Part shown: one piece after another, positions 16,654 to 24,832 of the stretch
Position numbering within the stretch: the first letter of the stretch is position 1
Layout: each line of letters opens with the position of its first letter
Assembly: GCA_021741075.1 (NCBI GenBank)
Contig: JAIOYO010000027.1
Location: forward strand, 1 to 36,578
Direction of reading: 5' to 3'
Source: Flavobacteriales bacterium
GTDB lineage: Bacteria; Bacteroidota; Bacteroidia; UBA10329
DNA length: 36,578 bases
Position numbers and translations under genes: made by a program
Notes under the pieces: model-generated
The model's input: only the letters and a program-made list of their open reading frames with translations
The model's database searches: none
Told to the model about the DNA's origin: nothing

Positions 16654-17475
16654 TTAAGAATTGACGGTTGTATAAAACGATTGGCGTTCTGCAAAAGGGT
16701 CTTCTTTTCCCAATGCATCGTAAACGTACTTGAATGTGGAAAGAATTTCTGGTTTTCCTCCAACAATGGCCACATCGTGCTCAAAGTGTGCTGATGGCTT
16801 TCCATCTTGCGTTACGATGGTCCAACCGTCATCCAATTGTGCCACTTTTTCGGTTCCCATATTGATCATAGGTTCAATGGCTAGAACCAAGCCTTCCTTC
16901 AACTTCTTGCCGCTGCCTCTTTTTCCATAATTAGGAAGTTCGGGGTCTTCGTGCATGTTTTTACCCAGTCCGTGACCGACCAGTTCGCGCACCACGCCAT
17001 AGCCGTGTTTCTCTGCATGATTCTGAACTGCAAAACCTACATCGCCAATTCTATTCCCAGAACGGATTTGCTCTATTCCGAGGTAGAGGCTTTCCTCCGT
17101 CACTTTCAGTAATTGCTTCACTTCATCCGACACCTCTCCAATGGCAAAAGTGAAGGCGTGGTCGCCATAATATCCGTTCAAAATCGCTCCGCAATCCACA
17201 GAAATGATGTCGCCTTCCTTCAGTGGTTTATTAGTTGGAATACCATGAACTACCTGCTCATTAACTGAAATGCAAAGCGAATTTGGAAATCCGCCATAAC
17301 CTAAGAAACCTGGAATCGCTCCTTGACTACGGATATATTCCTCTGCCACCTTATCCAACTCCAACGGAGTTACTCCCGGTCGGATGAGTTTAGCGACCTC
17401 GCCCAATGTTCTAGATACAACCAACGCACTTTCGCGCATCAGTTCAATCTGCTCTCTTGTCTTTAAAATCGCCAT
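16654..17475 (-). CDS. map: Type I methionine aminopeptidase
   Basis: Removes the initiator methionine from nascent proteins. A 273-aa pita-bread-fold enzyme with the five metal ligands in their normal contexts: Asp in SVDCGAILNGYYGDHAFTF (two Asp), His in GHGLGKNMHEDP, Glu in AIEPMINMG and Glu in HFEHDVAI. His in VNEQVVHGIP is the conserved active-site histidine. The ATG at 17475 directly abuts the stop of the HAD-type hydrolase gene, so the two are probably co-transcribed. Its TAA stop lies in a TTATGAATTAAGAA segment that recurs at 23676. Confidence 0.96.
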   Translation of the reverse strand: MAILKTREQIELMRESALVVSRTLGEVAKLIRPGVTPLELDKVAEEYIRSQGAIPGFLGYGGFPNSLCISVNEQVVHGIPTNKPLKEGDIISVDCGAILNGYYGDHAFTFAIGEVSDEVKQLLKVTEESLYLGIEQIRSGNRIGDVGFAVQNHAEKHGYGVVRELVGHGLGKNMHEDPELPNYGKRGSGKKLKEGLVLAIEPMINMGTEKVAQLDDGWTIVTQDGKPSAHFEHDVAIVGGKPEILSTFKYVYDALGKEDPFAERQSFYTTVNS

Positions 17476-17907
17476 TTATCCTCCAAATAATTTACCTAGA
17501 AGCCCCTTTTTCTGTTGAGGTCGCTGCACCTCTCCTCCAACTGCTTCCGGATGGATGATTCTGAATATTTCGCCCCAGCCAAGAAATCCTCCCACATTCC
17601 TATCGTCAATGAACATGTCGCAATCCAACTTACGACTTGCCTCGTTAGGGTCGAATTTTTCCTCTGGAAAACTGCTATTGATGGCATAAAACTCAATCCC
17701 GTTTTTGCGGCAATATTCTACTGCTTCATCAAGCGTTTTACCATGGCGGTATGTCCACATAATGAGACGATGACCGCGCTTTTGCAATTCTTTAAGTGTT
17801 GCAAATGCGAATGGCATTTCCTTGCCAATTGCAGGGTATTTGTGTTCAACCACCGTTCCATCAAAATCAACCGCTATTACAAGCGATTTTCCCATCATCA
17901 TATCCAT
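17476..17907 (-). CDS. Small HAD-superfamily hydrolase (BT0820-like)
   Basis: A 143-aa protein with the HAD nucleophile motif VDFDGTVVEH close to the N-terminus and DMFIDDRNVGG as the C-terminal acidic motif; MWTYRHGKTLDEAVEYC provides the motif II region. It lacks a large cap domain and resembles small Bacteroidota phosphatase-like proteins of unknown substrate. The C-terminal RPQQKKGLLGKLFGG tail is basic and glycine-rich. ATG at 17907; an internal start at MGKSL (17895) is also possible. It is immediately upstream of map and both read leftwards. Confidence 0.85.
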   Translation of the reverse strand: MDMMMGKSLVIAVDFDGTVVEHKYPAIGKEMPFAFATLKELQKRGHRLIMWTYRHGKTLDEAVEYCRKNGIEFYAINSSFPEEKFDPNEASRKLDCDMFIDDRNVGGFLGWGEIFRIIHPEAVGGEVQRPQQKKGLLGKLFGG

Positions 17908-17943
17908 GCCGCGAAATTACAGTTTGAGACGAGAAGAAGATGA

Positions 17944-18008
17944 AAGAGATATAGATAACAAGAGATAAGGTTGGGCGGTGAAACCCTTGTCTCTTGTCTC
18001 TTATCTCT
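17944..18008. repeat. Imperfect inverted repeat of GATA/TCTC-rich units
   Basis: The left arm AGAGATATAGATAACAAGAG plus ATAAGG (17945-17970) is imperfectly complementary to the right arm running CCTTGTCTCTTGTCTCTTATC to 18008. Within the right arm an 8-nt TTGTCTC/TTATCTC unit is repeated. The right arm reaches the stop codon (18007-18009) of the phosphoglycerate mutase gene. It could act as a weak terminator, but it has no T-tract. Confidence 0.6.
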
Positions 18009-18624
18009 AAACATACTCAGAATGAAGCACGTTCAGGTCAGCATCAAACTCGTACAACTTTGGCTTGCCTGTTGGGACTTCCGTTTTGAGGATTTCCTCT
18101 GGAGATAGTTTTTCCAAGTACATGATGAGGGCACGAAGACTGTTTCCGTGTGCGGCAATGATGATGTTTTTTCCTGCTTTCAATTCAGGCTCAATCACCT
18201 CTTTGTAATAAGGAAGAACCCGGTCGGCCGTTCCTTTCAAACTCTCACCCCCTGGAGGCGGAATATCATAACTCCTTCTCCAAATATGAATTTGTTCTTC
18301 TCCAAATTTCTCTCGGCCTTCATCTTTGTTCATGCCTTGCAGGTCGCCATACATGCGCTCGTTCAACACTTGATTTTCAGTGATGTCGAGGTCGGTTTGA
18401 CCAGTAACTTCAAGAGCCAGTTTGAGTGTTCGTTGAGCACGCAATAACGCTGAAGTAAAACCCTTATCGAACTTGTATCCCTTCAACTTCTCTCCTGCTT
18501 CCTTTGCTTCTGCTATGCCTTTTGGAGCAAGATCCACATTTACCCAACCCGTAAAACGGTTTTCGGCATTCCAAACAGATTGTCCGTGACGGACGATGAC
18601 CAATTTTGCGTGTACTTCTGACAT
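18007..18624 (-). CDS. gpmA: 2,3-bisphosphoglycerate-dependent phosphoglycerate mutase
   Basis: Interconverts 3- and 2-phosphoglycerate in glycolysis and gluconeogenesis. A 205-aa histidine-phosphatase-superfamily protein with the phosphohistidine motif [20 protein letters not shown], the second catalytic His in [10 protein letters not shown], the GpmA-specific [16 protein letters not shown] and [14 protein letters not shown], and [10 protein letters not shown] at the C-terminus. The length is short for E. coli-type GpmA (about 250) but usual for Bacteroidota. The start codon directly abuts the stop of the deformylase-like gene, so the two are likely in one transcript with leucyl aminopeptidase. 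Confidence 0.95.
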   Translation of the reverse strand: MSEVHAKLVIVRHGQSVWNAENRFTGWVNVDLAPKGIAEAKEAGEKLKGYKFDKGFTSALLRAQRTLKLALEVTGQTDLDITENQVLNERMYGDLQGMNKDEGREKFGEEQIHIWRRSYDIPPPGGESLKGTADRVLPYYKEVIEPELKAGKNIIIAAHGNSLRALIMYLEKLSPEEILKTEVPTGKPKLYEFDADLNVLHSEYV

Positions 18625-19158
18625 TTAACTATCGTATTCGAGTTTGTAATTCGTTTCAATCTTTTGTTCCGAAAGCCGCTTCAGATGTTCCTTCAGCGAC
18701 CGTTGCCTGTGCTTGTTCAATTTATCGATGATGGAAATTCCATTCAGCTGATCCGTTCCGTGCAAAATCCAACGGGCCGCAAGTTCTGAAAACGCTGCGG
18801 TTTGCTCCCTTAGTTCCTCATCAAGAAAACTGACTTCAATCTCTTTTGGTCGTTCGATGGAAACCGTGAGGCGCGGAAGACTTAGGTCGTCTTCCAAACC
18901 AGAAACCAAAGGTGCCTTAGTAGCAATCAACTTCGGGTTGATGAACACCTGTTTGAAATCTGTTGCTTCAAATTTTGAGTAATTCAAGTTTACGGAGAAA
19001 GCTTGCAGATTGAGTCCAAGATGCTTTCCAGACACAAATGGATGCTTCGCGGCTTTTTGTACTTCTATAAGTTTCGCAATCAATTCTTTGGTTGAAGTCC
19101 CTGCTCCAACTGGCTGCGCTTCGGTCTTAAATATGTTGTTTCCGAACGCCTGTATCAA
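18625..19158 (-). CDS. Peptide-deformylase-like protein lacking the metal site (probable pseudoenzyme)
   Basis: A 177-aa protein with the deformylase layout: N-terminal MIQAFGNNIFKTEAQPV, HLGLNLQAFSVNL with the conserved Gln (Gln52), FINPKLI, EDDLSLP at the place of EGCLS(I)P, VSIERPKEIEV, and LAARWILHGTDQLNGISIIDKL at the place of the HExDH helix. The metal-binding Cys is replaced by Asp91, the HExxH glutamate by Gly134 and the second His by Gln137; only His133 remains. Normal deformylase activity is therefore unlikely. The TTG start at 19158 overlaps the leucyl aminopeptidase TGA by 3 nt and agrees with where deformylases begin; an ORF extending to 19278 is a shadow of the aminopeptidase gene. 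The role is unknown; binding of nascent N-termini is one possibility. Confidence 0.85.
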   Translation of the reverse strand: MIQAFGNNIFKTEAQPVGAGTSTKELIAKLIEVQKAAKHPFVSGKHLGLNLQAFSVNLNYSKFEATDFKQVFINPKLIATKAPLVSGLEDDLSLPRLTVSIERPKEIEVSFLDEELREQTAAFSELAARWILHGTDQLNGISIIDKLNKHRQRSLKEHLKRLSEQKIETNYKLEYDS

Positions 19159-20588
19159 GCCAAAGAATTTTTTATAAAATCGTACAACAAGCGAACGCCA
19201 ACACCTGTTCCGCCCTTTACACGGTAATCTACATCGCTGGTCATAAAAGAAGGACCTGCAATGTCTAAGTGAATCCAAGGATAATGGGTGAAATGATGCA
19301 AGAAGGTAGCAGCGGTAATGTTTCCGCCAGCAGCTCCACCAATGTTTTTGATATCGGCCACATCCGATTTGATAGCTGTGTGAAACTCACGCCACATCGG
19401 GAACTCCATCAAACGTTCGTAGACTTTCTCTCCGCTTTCCTTCAACTTGCTGGTGTCGGTCTTGTCTGAACACATGGCAATTCCATGATAATCGGTGACA
19501 CGGGCCGCTGCACCAGTAAGGGTTGCCAAATCAATCACCAACTCAGGGTCGTACTGTTTAGCGTAATGAAGCGCATCGGCCAAAATCAATCGTCCTTCTG
19601 CATCGGTGTTCAACACCTCCACTTTGGTTCCGCTCATCATAGTAAGCACGTCATCCGCAACAATTGCTTTTCCGTCAATTCTGTTGTCAGTAGCTGGAAT
19701 CAATCCGACCACATAAACAGGTAACTTGCTAGCCGCAATGGCAGCAAATGCGCCACAAACAGCCGCGCCCCCGCCCATGTCGGACTTCATTTGTGCCATT
19801 TGCACGGTTTTGACGTTGTACCCGCCTGTATCATAGGTCACGCCTTTTCCGACCAAAACAATTGGCTTTTTATTCTTGGCATTCTTCGGTTTATATTCGA
19901 GAATGTTGAAGGTAGGTGGCTCTACGCTGCCTTTGTTCACGCCAAGGAGCCCGCCCATTCTGAGGGCTTCAATCTTCTTTTTATCGAGAACGGTCACTTT
20001 AAAACCGGTCTCTTTCCCAAGTTCTGTGATTAGTTTACTCCACGAAGTAGCATTCAAGGTAACTGGCGGTTCGTTTACGAAATCGCGAGCTGCGAAGGTT
20101 CCTCTTGATACGGCATAAACCTCATTGAGGTCTTTTTCGGAAACCGATTTAGCGAACACGTTCAACTGACTCAACGAATGTGGCTTATTACGATCACCGG
20201 TTTTGTAGTTGAGAAACTGATAATTGGCAAGCACGATGCCTTCTACTACGGCCAGCGTATCTTCTGGCTTTTCCGAAGTAGAAATTAGGGTAGCCTCCTT
20301 TGCTTTCTCAGCATTCAAAATCTTCTTGAGTTTTGCACCTAAAGCACGAGCTGATTGAAAGCGATAGCTCATCTCTTTTTCAGTTTTCGCCTTTGCAATG
20401 ATGATGAGTCCGTCATTTGAAGGAATGGAGAACACCAATTCATCATCACCAACACGTTCAGCAATTTTTTTCTTCAAATCCTTCGCTTCCGAAATAGCGT
20501 CAAGGTCTTTTTTTGAAGTGATTAAATGAATGTTTACTGATCCGCTTGCTTGGACCTTTGTGAGTTTAATTGGAGTATTCGTGCTCAT
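19155..20588 (-). CDS. pepA: Leucyl aminopeptidase, M17 family
   Basis: A 477-aa cytosolic zinc aminopeptidase. The two-metal site and catalytic residues are intact: VGKGVTYDTGGYN (Lys and Asp), QMKSDMGGGAAV (Asp) and NTDAEGRLILADAL (Asp, Glu and catalytic Arg). ATLTGAA and the C-terminal WIHLDIAGPSF are typical of the M17 catalytic domain, while the N-terminal 150 residues are divergent, as usual. It releases N-terminal amino acids from peptides. The gene heads a three-gene minus-strand cluster with the deformylase-like protein and gpmA. ATG at 20588 follows an AAACGAGCTG-like purine-rich stretch. Confidence 0.94.
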   Translation of the reverse strand: MSTNTPIKLTKVQASGSVNIHLITSKKDLDAISEAKDLKKKIAERVGDDELVFSIPSNDGLIIIAKAKTEKEMSYRFQSARALGAKLKKILNAEKAKEATLISTSEKPEDTLAVVEGIVLANYQFLNYKTGDRNKPHSLSQLNVFAKSVSEKDLNEVYAVSRGTFAARDFVNEPPVTLNATSWSKLITELGKETGFKVTVLDKKKIEALRMGGLLGVNKGSVEPPTFNILEYKPKNAKNKKPIVLVGKGVTYDTGGYNVKTVQMAQMKSDMGGGAAVCGAFAAIAASKLPVYVVGLIPATDNRIDGKAIVADDVLTMMSGTKVEVLNTDAEGRLILADALHYAKQYDPELVIDLATLTGAAARVTDYHGIAMCSDKTDTSKLKESGEKVYERLMEFPMWREFHTAIKSDVADIKNIGGAAGGNITAATFLHHFTHYPWIHLDIAGPSFMTSDVDYRVKGGTGVGVRLLYDFIKNSLA

Positions 20589-20649
20589 CAGCTCGTTTTG
20601 ATTAGGGCGCGCAAGTTAACCAAATGTTATGGCTAGATCGTCTTGAAGA

Positions 20650-22929
20650 TCACCTTCCAACAAACCATCTTACCCCTGCATAAATCTCGCGGCCGTGCAG
20701 CGGTGCATAGGCATAGCTTGTGTCGAAATTAGGACTGAAACCAACGGCATGATTCGGGTCGTTGGTGCCGCTGAGTGGCGAAATGGGCTGGCGATAACCC
20801 ATGATGTTCTCCAATCCGATATAGATTTTCAAGTTCAGCTTCGGAATGTTTTTGGTAATCTGAAGATTGTCCAAATAGAAGGGCTTAGAACGAGTGGGAC
20901 GGGGCGTTGGAAGCCTATCTCCGTTCTCGTCCAGATCATAGATCTCGGGCAATTGCATCGGACCCGTGATGTTTGCCGAATAGGCAAAGTCGAGTTTCCA
21001 TTTTCGAAGCGTGTACACGAACGAGAAAGTTCCTGTCCAATCGGAAGCAAAGAGAATGGGTGTGCTCACCTTTTTTCCGAAATCGTTCGGTTCCGTTTGC
21101 GTGGCATGCTGATAGGTAAAACCCAACTTGGTCCTCAGTGGGAATTTGAACTCATGATTGACACTGGCACTCACACCCCAGGTGCTGGCAAATCCACTAG
21201 AATTCTCATATATGATCTGACCTTCCTGCGCATAATCTGGAATGATCTTGTTGGTGAAATGCGTATAAAATCCATCCACATCGATGGAGCCCTGCGAATT
21301 TCCGAGGGTGAAAATATGGTTGATATTGAGCGAACCATTGAAGGAGCGCTCGGGCCGTAGTTCATCGGCTATCACCACTTCGCGCTGCCCAGACACAAAG
21401 GCATGATCTTCTTTAAATAGGTTCACCACTTTAAACCCGGTACCGAAATTCCCTCGGATGGTGGTCCATTTGGCGGGTTTGTATTTCCAACTTAAGCGAG
21501 GTGAAACGATGGGACCATGAGCTTGGTAATAATCTAGGCGAACACCTCCCAGAATGGTCAATTTCTCTTTTACAATCTCCCAATCATCCTGCAAAAAAAG
21601 CCCGGGCGTGACCTGACCTTTAAGAAATCCATCCAAGCTGTCGGCCGTGGCAACCGTATTGTCGTCATACCACTGATAACGGCCCGTCAGTCCGGCCAAA
21701 AGGTCGTGGCGCTGCACTTTGCGGTTCCAAATGAAATTGGCAAAACCGATGTACTGCTTGGCGAGGTAGAAATTGCTGCCATAGACTGAATTCTGATCGT
21801 GATAACTGAAGGAATAATCGAACCAAAACTTCTCCGAAGTCGGCAAATCGTAGGTCCCGAAAAGTTCAGCCCGATGCGTGTAAATGCTCTCGCCATAAAT
21901 GCTGTCGTTGCCACGGATGCTGCGATAGGCGCGGTCTTCCATGTAATCGCGCACGCCATTTCTTCGGTCTTCGTAGTAATATTTCAGCATCAACGAAGCA
22001 CGTTTACGCTCTTTTCGCTCCAACTGCCATTTACTGAAAACAGAAACACGATCAAGCGAGACAAAATCTCCGAACAGGTCGTTGTTCTCATCATCAAAAA
22101 TGTTGATGTAGGCCACGTTGACGCCATTGGAAACAAACAAATTCTTGCCAATGCGGTTGCTGATGGCCAGATCTCCGAAGACCTCACCATGCGTGGTTCC
22201 CATCACATTGGCGGCCACCAAAGGTTGGTCCTTCGGATGTTTGGTGATGATGTTGATGACACCCGCCACCGCTTCTGAACCATACAAGGTGGAATTCGGC
22301 CCCTTGATCACTTCCATCCTATCGATCATGGAAGATGGAATGCTATTTAAACCATAAACCGAAGCGAGGTTTCCATACATTGGAGTGCCATCTACCAAAA
22401 TGGCCGTGTAAGGCCCGGGCAGTCCGTTGATGCTGATGCTATTGGTGAAACACACGCCACAACCAACCACTTCCTCCACGCCATTCACCAATCGTATTGC
22501 CTCTACCAAATTGGTCGGAGTGGTTGTCTGTTCGAGGAATTTGTTGGTCACCACATCTATCTTGATAGGCGATGCCGATACAAAGGTCTCTTTCATAGTG
22601 CCCGTAACCACCACTTCATCTAACCCAAGAACTGAATGAACTATTTCCAATTTTCCAAGGTCAAGCTCTTCAGAATTGAGATTTATTTTCTGCGAGAAAG
22701 CCACAAAACCAACAGAAGATATCTGCAGCTGATAATTCCCTAATGGAACGTTATTGAGTTCGAAATCACCGTTTTCGTTGGCTGAGGTTCCGAAGTCGGT
22801 TCCGCGTAAAACCACATTCGCGAACGGAATGAACGAAGTTCCATCAGACACGCTTCCGCGTATGCTTCCGGTCTGCCCAAAGGCAAACTGACATATCAAA
22901 ACGAAGACGAAAAGGATGGATTTCCGCAA
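20650..22929 (-). CDS. TonB-dependent outer-membrane receptor, probably for metal or metal chelate
   Basis: About 759 aa. A signal peptide (MRKSILFVFVLICQFAFGQ) is followed by a CarboxypepD_reg-like beta-sandwich (GSIRGSVSDGTSFIPFANV to about residue 95), a plug domain with LDEVVVTGTM as TonB-box-like strand and MEVIKGPNSTLYGSEAVAGVINIIT, and a 22-strand-type barrel ending in an aromatic C-terminal residue pattern (GVRWFVGR). The plug has a Cys-x-x-Cys pair (GCGVCFT). It is divergent from a DtxR-type regulator followed by a ZIP transporter, so it probably imports a metal or metallophore. I start at TTG 22929; the frame reaches a TTG at 22941 that would lie inside the putative promoter. Confidence 0.9.
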   Translation of the reverse strand: MRKSILFVFVLICQFAFGQTGSIRGSVSDGTSFIPFANVVLRGTDFGTSANENGDFELNNVPLGNYQLQISSVGFVAFSQKINLNSEELDLGKLEIVHSVLGLDEVVVTGTMKETFVSASPIKIDVVTNKFLEQTTTPTNLVEAIRLVNGVEEVVGCGVCFTNSISINGLPGPYTAILVDGTPMYGNLASVYGLNSIPSSMIDRMEVIKGPNSTLYGSEAVAGVINIITKHPKDQPLVAANVMGTTHGEVFGDLAISNRIGKNLFVSNGVNVAYINIFDDENNDLFGDFVSLDRVSVFSKWQLERKERKRASLMLKYYYEDRRNGVRDYMEDRAYRSIRGNDSIYGESIYTHRAELFGTYDLPTSEKFWFDYSFSYHDQNSVYGSNFYLAKQYIGFANFIWNRKVQRHDLLAGLTGRYQWYDDNTVATADSLDGFLKGQVTPGLFLQDDWEIVKEKLTILGGVRLDYYQAHGPIVSPRLSWKYKPAKWTTIRGNFGTGFKVVNLFKEDHAFVSGQREVVIADELRPERSFNGSLNINHIFTLGNSQGSIDVDGFYTHFTNKIIPDYAQEGQIIYENSSGFASTWGVSASVNHEFKFPLRTKLGFTYQHATQTEPNDFGKKVSTPILFASDWTGTFSFVYTLRKWKLDFAYSANITGPMQLPEIYDLDENGDRLPTPRPTRSKPFYLDNLQITKNIPKLNLKIYIGLENIMGYRQPISPLSGTNDPNHAVGFSPNFDTSYAYAPLHGREIYAGVRWFVGR

Positions 22930-22938
22930 AACATTCGT

Positions 22939-22946
22939 CAAAACTA
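22939..22946 (-). promoter_or_regulatory. Candidate -7 promoter element of the TonB receptor gene
   Basis: TAGTTTTG on the minus strand fits the Bacteroidota consensus TAnnTTTG exactly. It lies directly next to the palindrome at 22955-22970 and just upstream of the receptor start. No clear -33 TTTG element is present, so the call is tentative. Confidence 0.35.
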
Positions 22947-22954
22947 AATCTATT

Positions 22955-22970
22955 TTTAGACTTATCTAAA
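22955..22970. promoter_or_regulatory. Candidate DtxR/MntR-family operator palindrome
   Basis: TTTAGA-CTTA-TCTAAA is an inverted repeat with perfect 6-bp arms and a 4-bp spacer. It is of the TTTAGRY...TAAA kind bound by DtxR/MntR-family repressors and lies in the 83-nt divergent region between the receptor gene and a DtxR-type regulator gene. It sits between the two putative -7 elements, so binding could repress both directions. The match is to the general shape of known boxes; binding is inferred. Confidence 0.5.
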
Positions 22971-22997
22971 TATTAGTTTCGATAAATATAATTTCAA

Positions 22998-23005
22998 TAC
23001 TTTTG
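22998..23005 (+). promoter_or_regulatory. Candidate -7 promoter element of the DtxR-type regulator gene
   Basis: TACTTTTG fits TAnnTTTG exactly and is followed only 7 nt later by the ATG at 23013, so the transcript would have a very short leader or none. TTTC at 22977-22980 (17-nt gap) could serve as a weak -33 element. Confidence 0.45.
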
Positions 23006-23012
23006 AAGCATT

Positions 23013-23675
23013 ATGTCTCAGTCGTTTACAGAGGAGAATTACCTCAAGGCCATTTACAAGCTTTCGCGCAGATCCGATAAGGGTGTGAGTACCAATGCGC
23101 TTGCTGAACGGATGGAAACCAAAGCTTCGTCCGTTACAGATATGCTCAAGAAATTGGCCGCCAAAAAGTTGGTCAACTACGAGAAATATCAGGGTGTGAC
23201 CCTGAGTAAAAAAGGCCAGCAGATTGCTGTTGATATTATCCGAAAACACCGTCTTTGGGAGGTTTTTCTATTGGAACACTTGGGATTTAGTGGGGAGGAA
23301 GTTCACCAAGTTGCCGAAGAATTGGAGCACATCAATTCCGAAACGCTCATTGATCGGTTAGATAAATTCCTTGGCTACCCGAAATATGATCCGCATGGTG
23401 GTCCGATTCCAGATAGCAAAGGGGTTTTCCCTGAACCGAAGCGCGTAAAACTGGACGAATTGGAAGTTGGCCGGAAAACCAAAGTGATGGGAATTACCGA
23501 ACACTCCGATGCGTTCCTATCGCACCTTAAAAAACTTGGACTGGAATTAGGAACCAACTTCCACTTGAAAGAGCGCTTTGACTTTGACCGCTCAGTGGAA
23601 ATCGAACTGAACGGTAAAACCGTACAACTGAGCTACGATGTAGCCAAGAACATATTCGTCTCGCACAATTCATAG
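23013..23675 (+). CDS. DtxR/MntR-family metal-dependent transcriptional regulator
   Basis: A 220-aa three-domain regulator. An N-terminal winged helix (SFTEENYLKAIYKLS, then SSVTDMLKKLAAKKLVNYEK) is followed by a metal-binding and dimerisation domain (IRKHRLWEVFLLEHLGFSG, EELEHINSETLIDRLDKFLG, YPKYDPHGGPIPD) and a C-terminal FeoA/SH3-like domain from about residue 145. The presence of the third domain resembles DtxR/IdeR more than the two-domain MntR, but in Bacteroidota this type is usually called MntR/DtxR. Conserved Glu/His residues in the dimerisation domain are present, so Mn2+ or Fe2+ sensing is expected. It is divergent from the TonB receptor and 30 nt upstream of the ZIP transporter, which it probably controls together with the receptor. 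Confidence 0.92.
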   Translation: MSQSFTEENYLKAIYKLSRRSDKGVSTNALAERMETKASSVTDMLKKLAAKKLVNYEKYQGVTLSKKGQQIAVDIIRKHRLWEVFLLEHLGFSGEEVHQVAEELEHINSETLIDRLDKFLGYPKYDPHGGPIPDSKGVFPEPKRVKLDELEVGRKTKVMGITEHSDAFLSHLKKLGLELGTNFHLKERFDFDRSVEIELNGKTVQLSYDVAKNIFVSHNS

Positions 23676-23705
23676 TTATGAATTAAGAAATTCTAATTCC
23701 AAAAG

Positions 23706-24542
23706 ATGGAACTATTCGAAACCGCTAAATTCTGGTTCTTAGAACAAAACCCGATGCTGCAGGCCTTCATAGCCACTTGCTTCACTTGGTTCCTCACGGC
23801 CGCAGGGGCATCGCTGGTTTTCTTCTTCAAAAACATGAACCGCCAATTGTTCGATGGCATGCTTGGCTTTACGGGTGGGGTGATGATTGCGGCCAGTTAC
23901 TGGTCGCTGCTGGCACCCGCCATTGAAATAACCCCAGAAAGCAATCCCGGAGTACCAATCTGGTTTCCGGCTGCAGTTGGGTTTCTTGCTGGCGCCCTTT
24001 TCCTCTTTGCGTTGGATAAGGTGATGCCTCATTTGCATATCAATTTCCCTGTTGCCAAAAAAGAGGGAGTTGAAACCAAATTAGACCGCACATTACTTCT
24101 TGTATTGGCCATTACGCTGCATAATATTCCTGAAGGTTTGGCCGTAGGTGTTGCTTTTGGGGCAGTTGCGCACGGCATTGAAGGCGCATCAATTGGAGCG
24201 GCCATTGCCTTAGCCATTGGCATCGGCATTCAGAATTTTCCGGAAGGATTGGCGGTTTCTATGCCATTGAGGAGACAGGGCGTAAGTCGTTTTAAAAGCT
24301 TTTGGTATGGGCAACTATCTGCAATTGTGGAGCCTGTTGCTGGCGTAATCGGTGCGGCTGCGGTCATTTACGCCTTCCCTATTTTGCCCTACGCCTTGGC
24401 CTTTGCGGCTGGCGCCATGATCTATGTGGTCATTGAAGAGGTTATTCCCGAAACGCAGTTGGACAAATATGCCGACACCTCCACCCTCGGTTTCATAGGC
24501 GGTTTTATTGTGATGATGGTGCTGGATGTGGCGTTGGGGTAA
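23706..24542 (+). CDS. ZIP-family metal transporter, GufA type
   Basis: A 278-aa inner-membrane protein with about eight hydrophobic segments. The ZIP metal-path motifs are present in TM4 (LHNIPEGLAVGVAFG) and TM5 (IQNFPEGLAVSMPLRRQG); the Gln-Asn start of the second motif is characteristic of the GufA subfamily. EEVIPETQ lies near the C-terminus. Members import Zn2+, and often Mn2+ or Fe2+. It follows the DtxR-type regulator by 30 nt with no terminator seen, so the two probably form an operon. Outer-membrane entry could be supplied by the divergent TonB receptor, making a complete two-membrane metal uptake route. Confidence 0.92.
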   Translation: MELFETAKFWFLEQNPMLQAFIATCFTWFLTAAGASLVFFFKNMNRQLFDGMLGFTGGVMIAASYWSLLAPAIEITPESNPGVPIWFPAAVGFLAGALFLFALDKVMPHLHINFPVAKKEGVETKLDRTLLLVLAITLHNIPEGLAVGVAFGAVAHGIEGASIGAAIALAIGIGIQNFPEGLAVSMPLRRQGVSRFKSFWYGQLSAIVEPVAGVIGAAAVIYAFPILPYALAFAAGAMIYVVIEEVIPETQLDKYADTSTLGFIGGFIVMMVLDVALG

Positions 24543-24661
24543 GGAGGTACATCACTTATTGAAATCAGGAAGCTATGGAATGACGGTCATTTCATTAGTT
24601 TAGCACGGAATATTCGCAGGAATTTAACGATTCAAACCAGTTTCCAACCTACATTTCGACC

Positions 24662-24784
24662 ATGAACTATGAGGAAATATCAAAGGCTATAGAAGGTAAA
24701 GTTTCTGACCTCTTTGAAGAACTTCGCTCTGGGATTTCAGAGCGTGAAGATTCAAGAGCTTTTGGAGCTATGATTGAAAGGTGA
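24662..24784 (+). pseudogene. 5' fragment of a restriction-endonuclease-like gene, ended by an in-frame TGA
   Basis: ATG at 24662 opens a frame of 40 residues (MNYEEISKAIEGKVSDLFEE, then a second helix ending RAFGAMIER) and stops at TGA 24782-24784. The same frame continues without shift through QNWPKICAELGYEPLEIPG into the nuclease-like frame annotated from 24833, with protein-like composition on both sides. The simplest reading is one gene of about 222 codons with a single nonsense codon. A sequencing error or genuine stop-codon suppression are alternatives. Confidence 0.7.
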
Positions 24785-24832
24785 ATAACACAGAACTGGC
24801 CAAAAATTTGTGCAGAACTCGGTTATGAACCA

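Noticed and set aside
20695..21360. 221-codon plus-strand open frame opposite the TonB receptor
   Set aside because: It is the antisense shadow of a well-supported barrel domain, with no start signal or motif.
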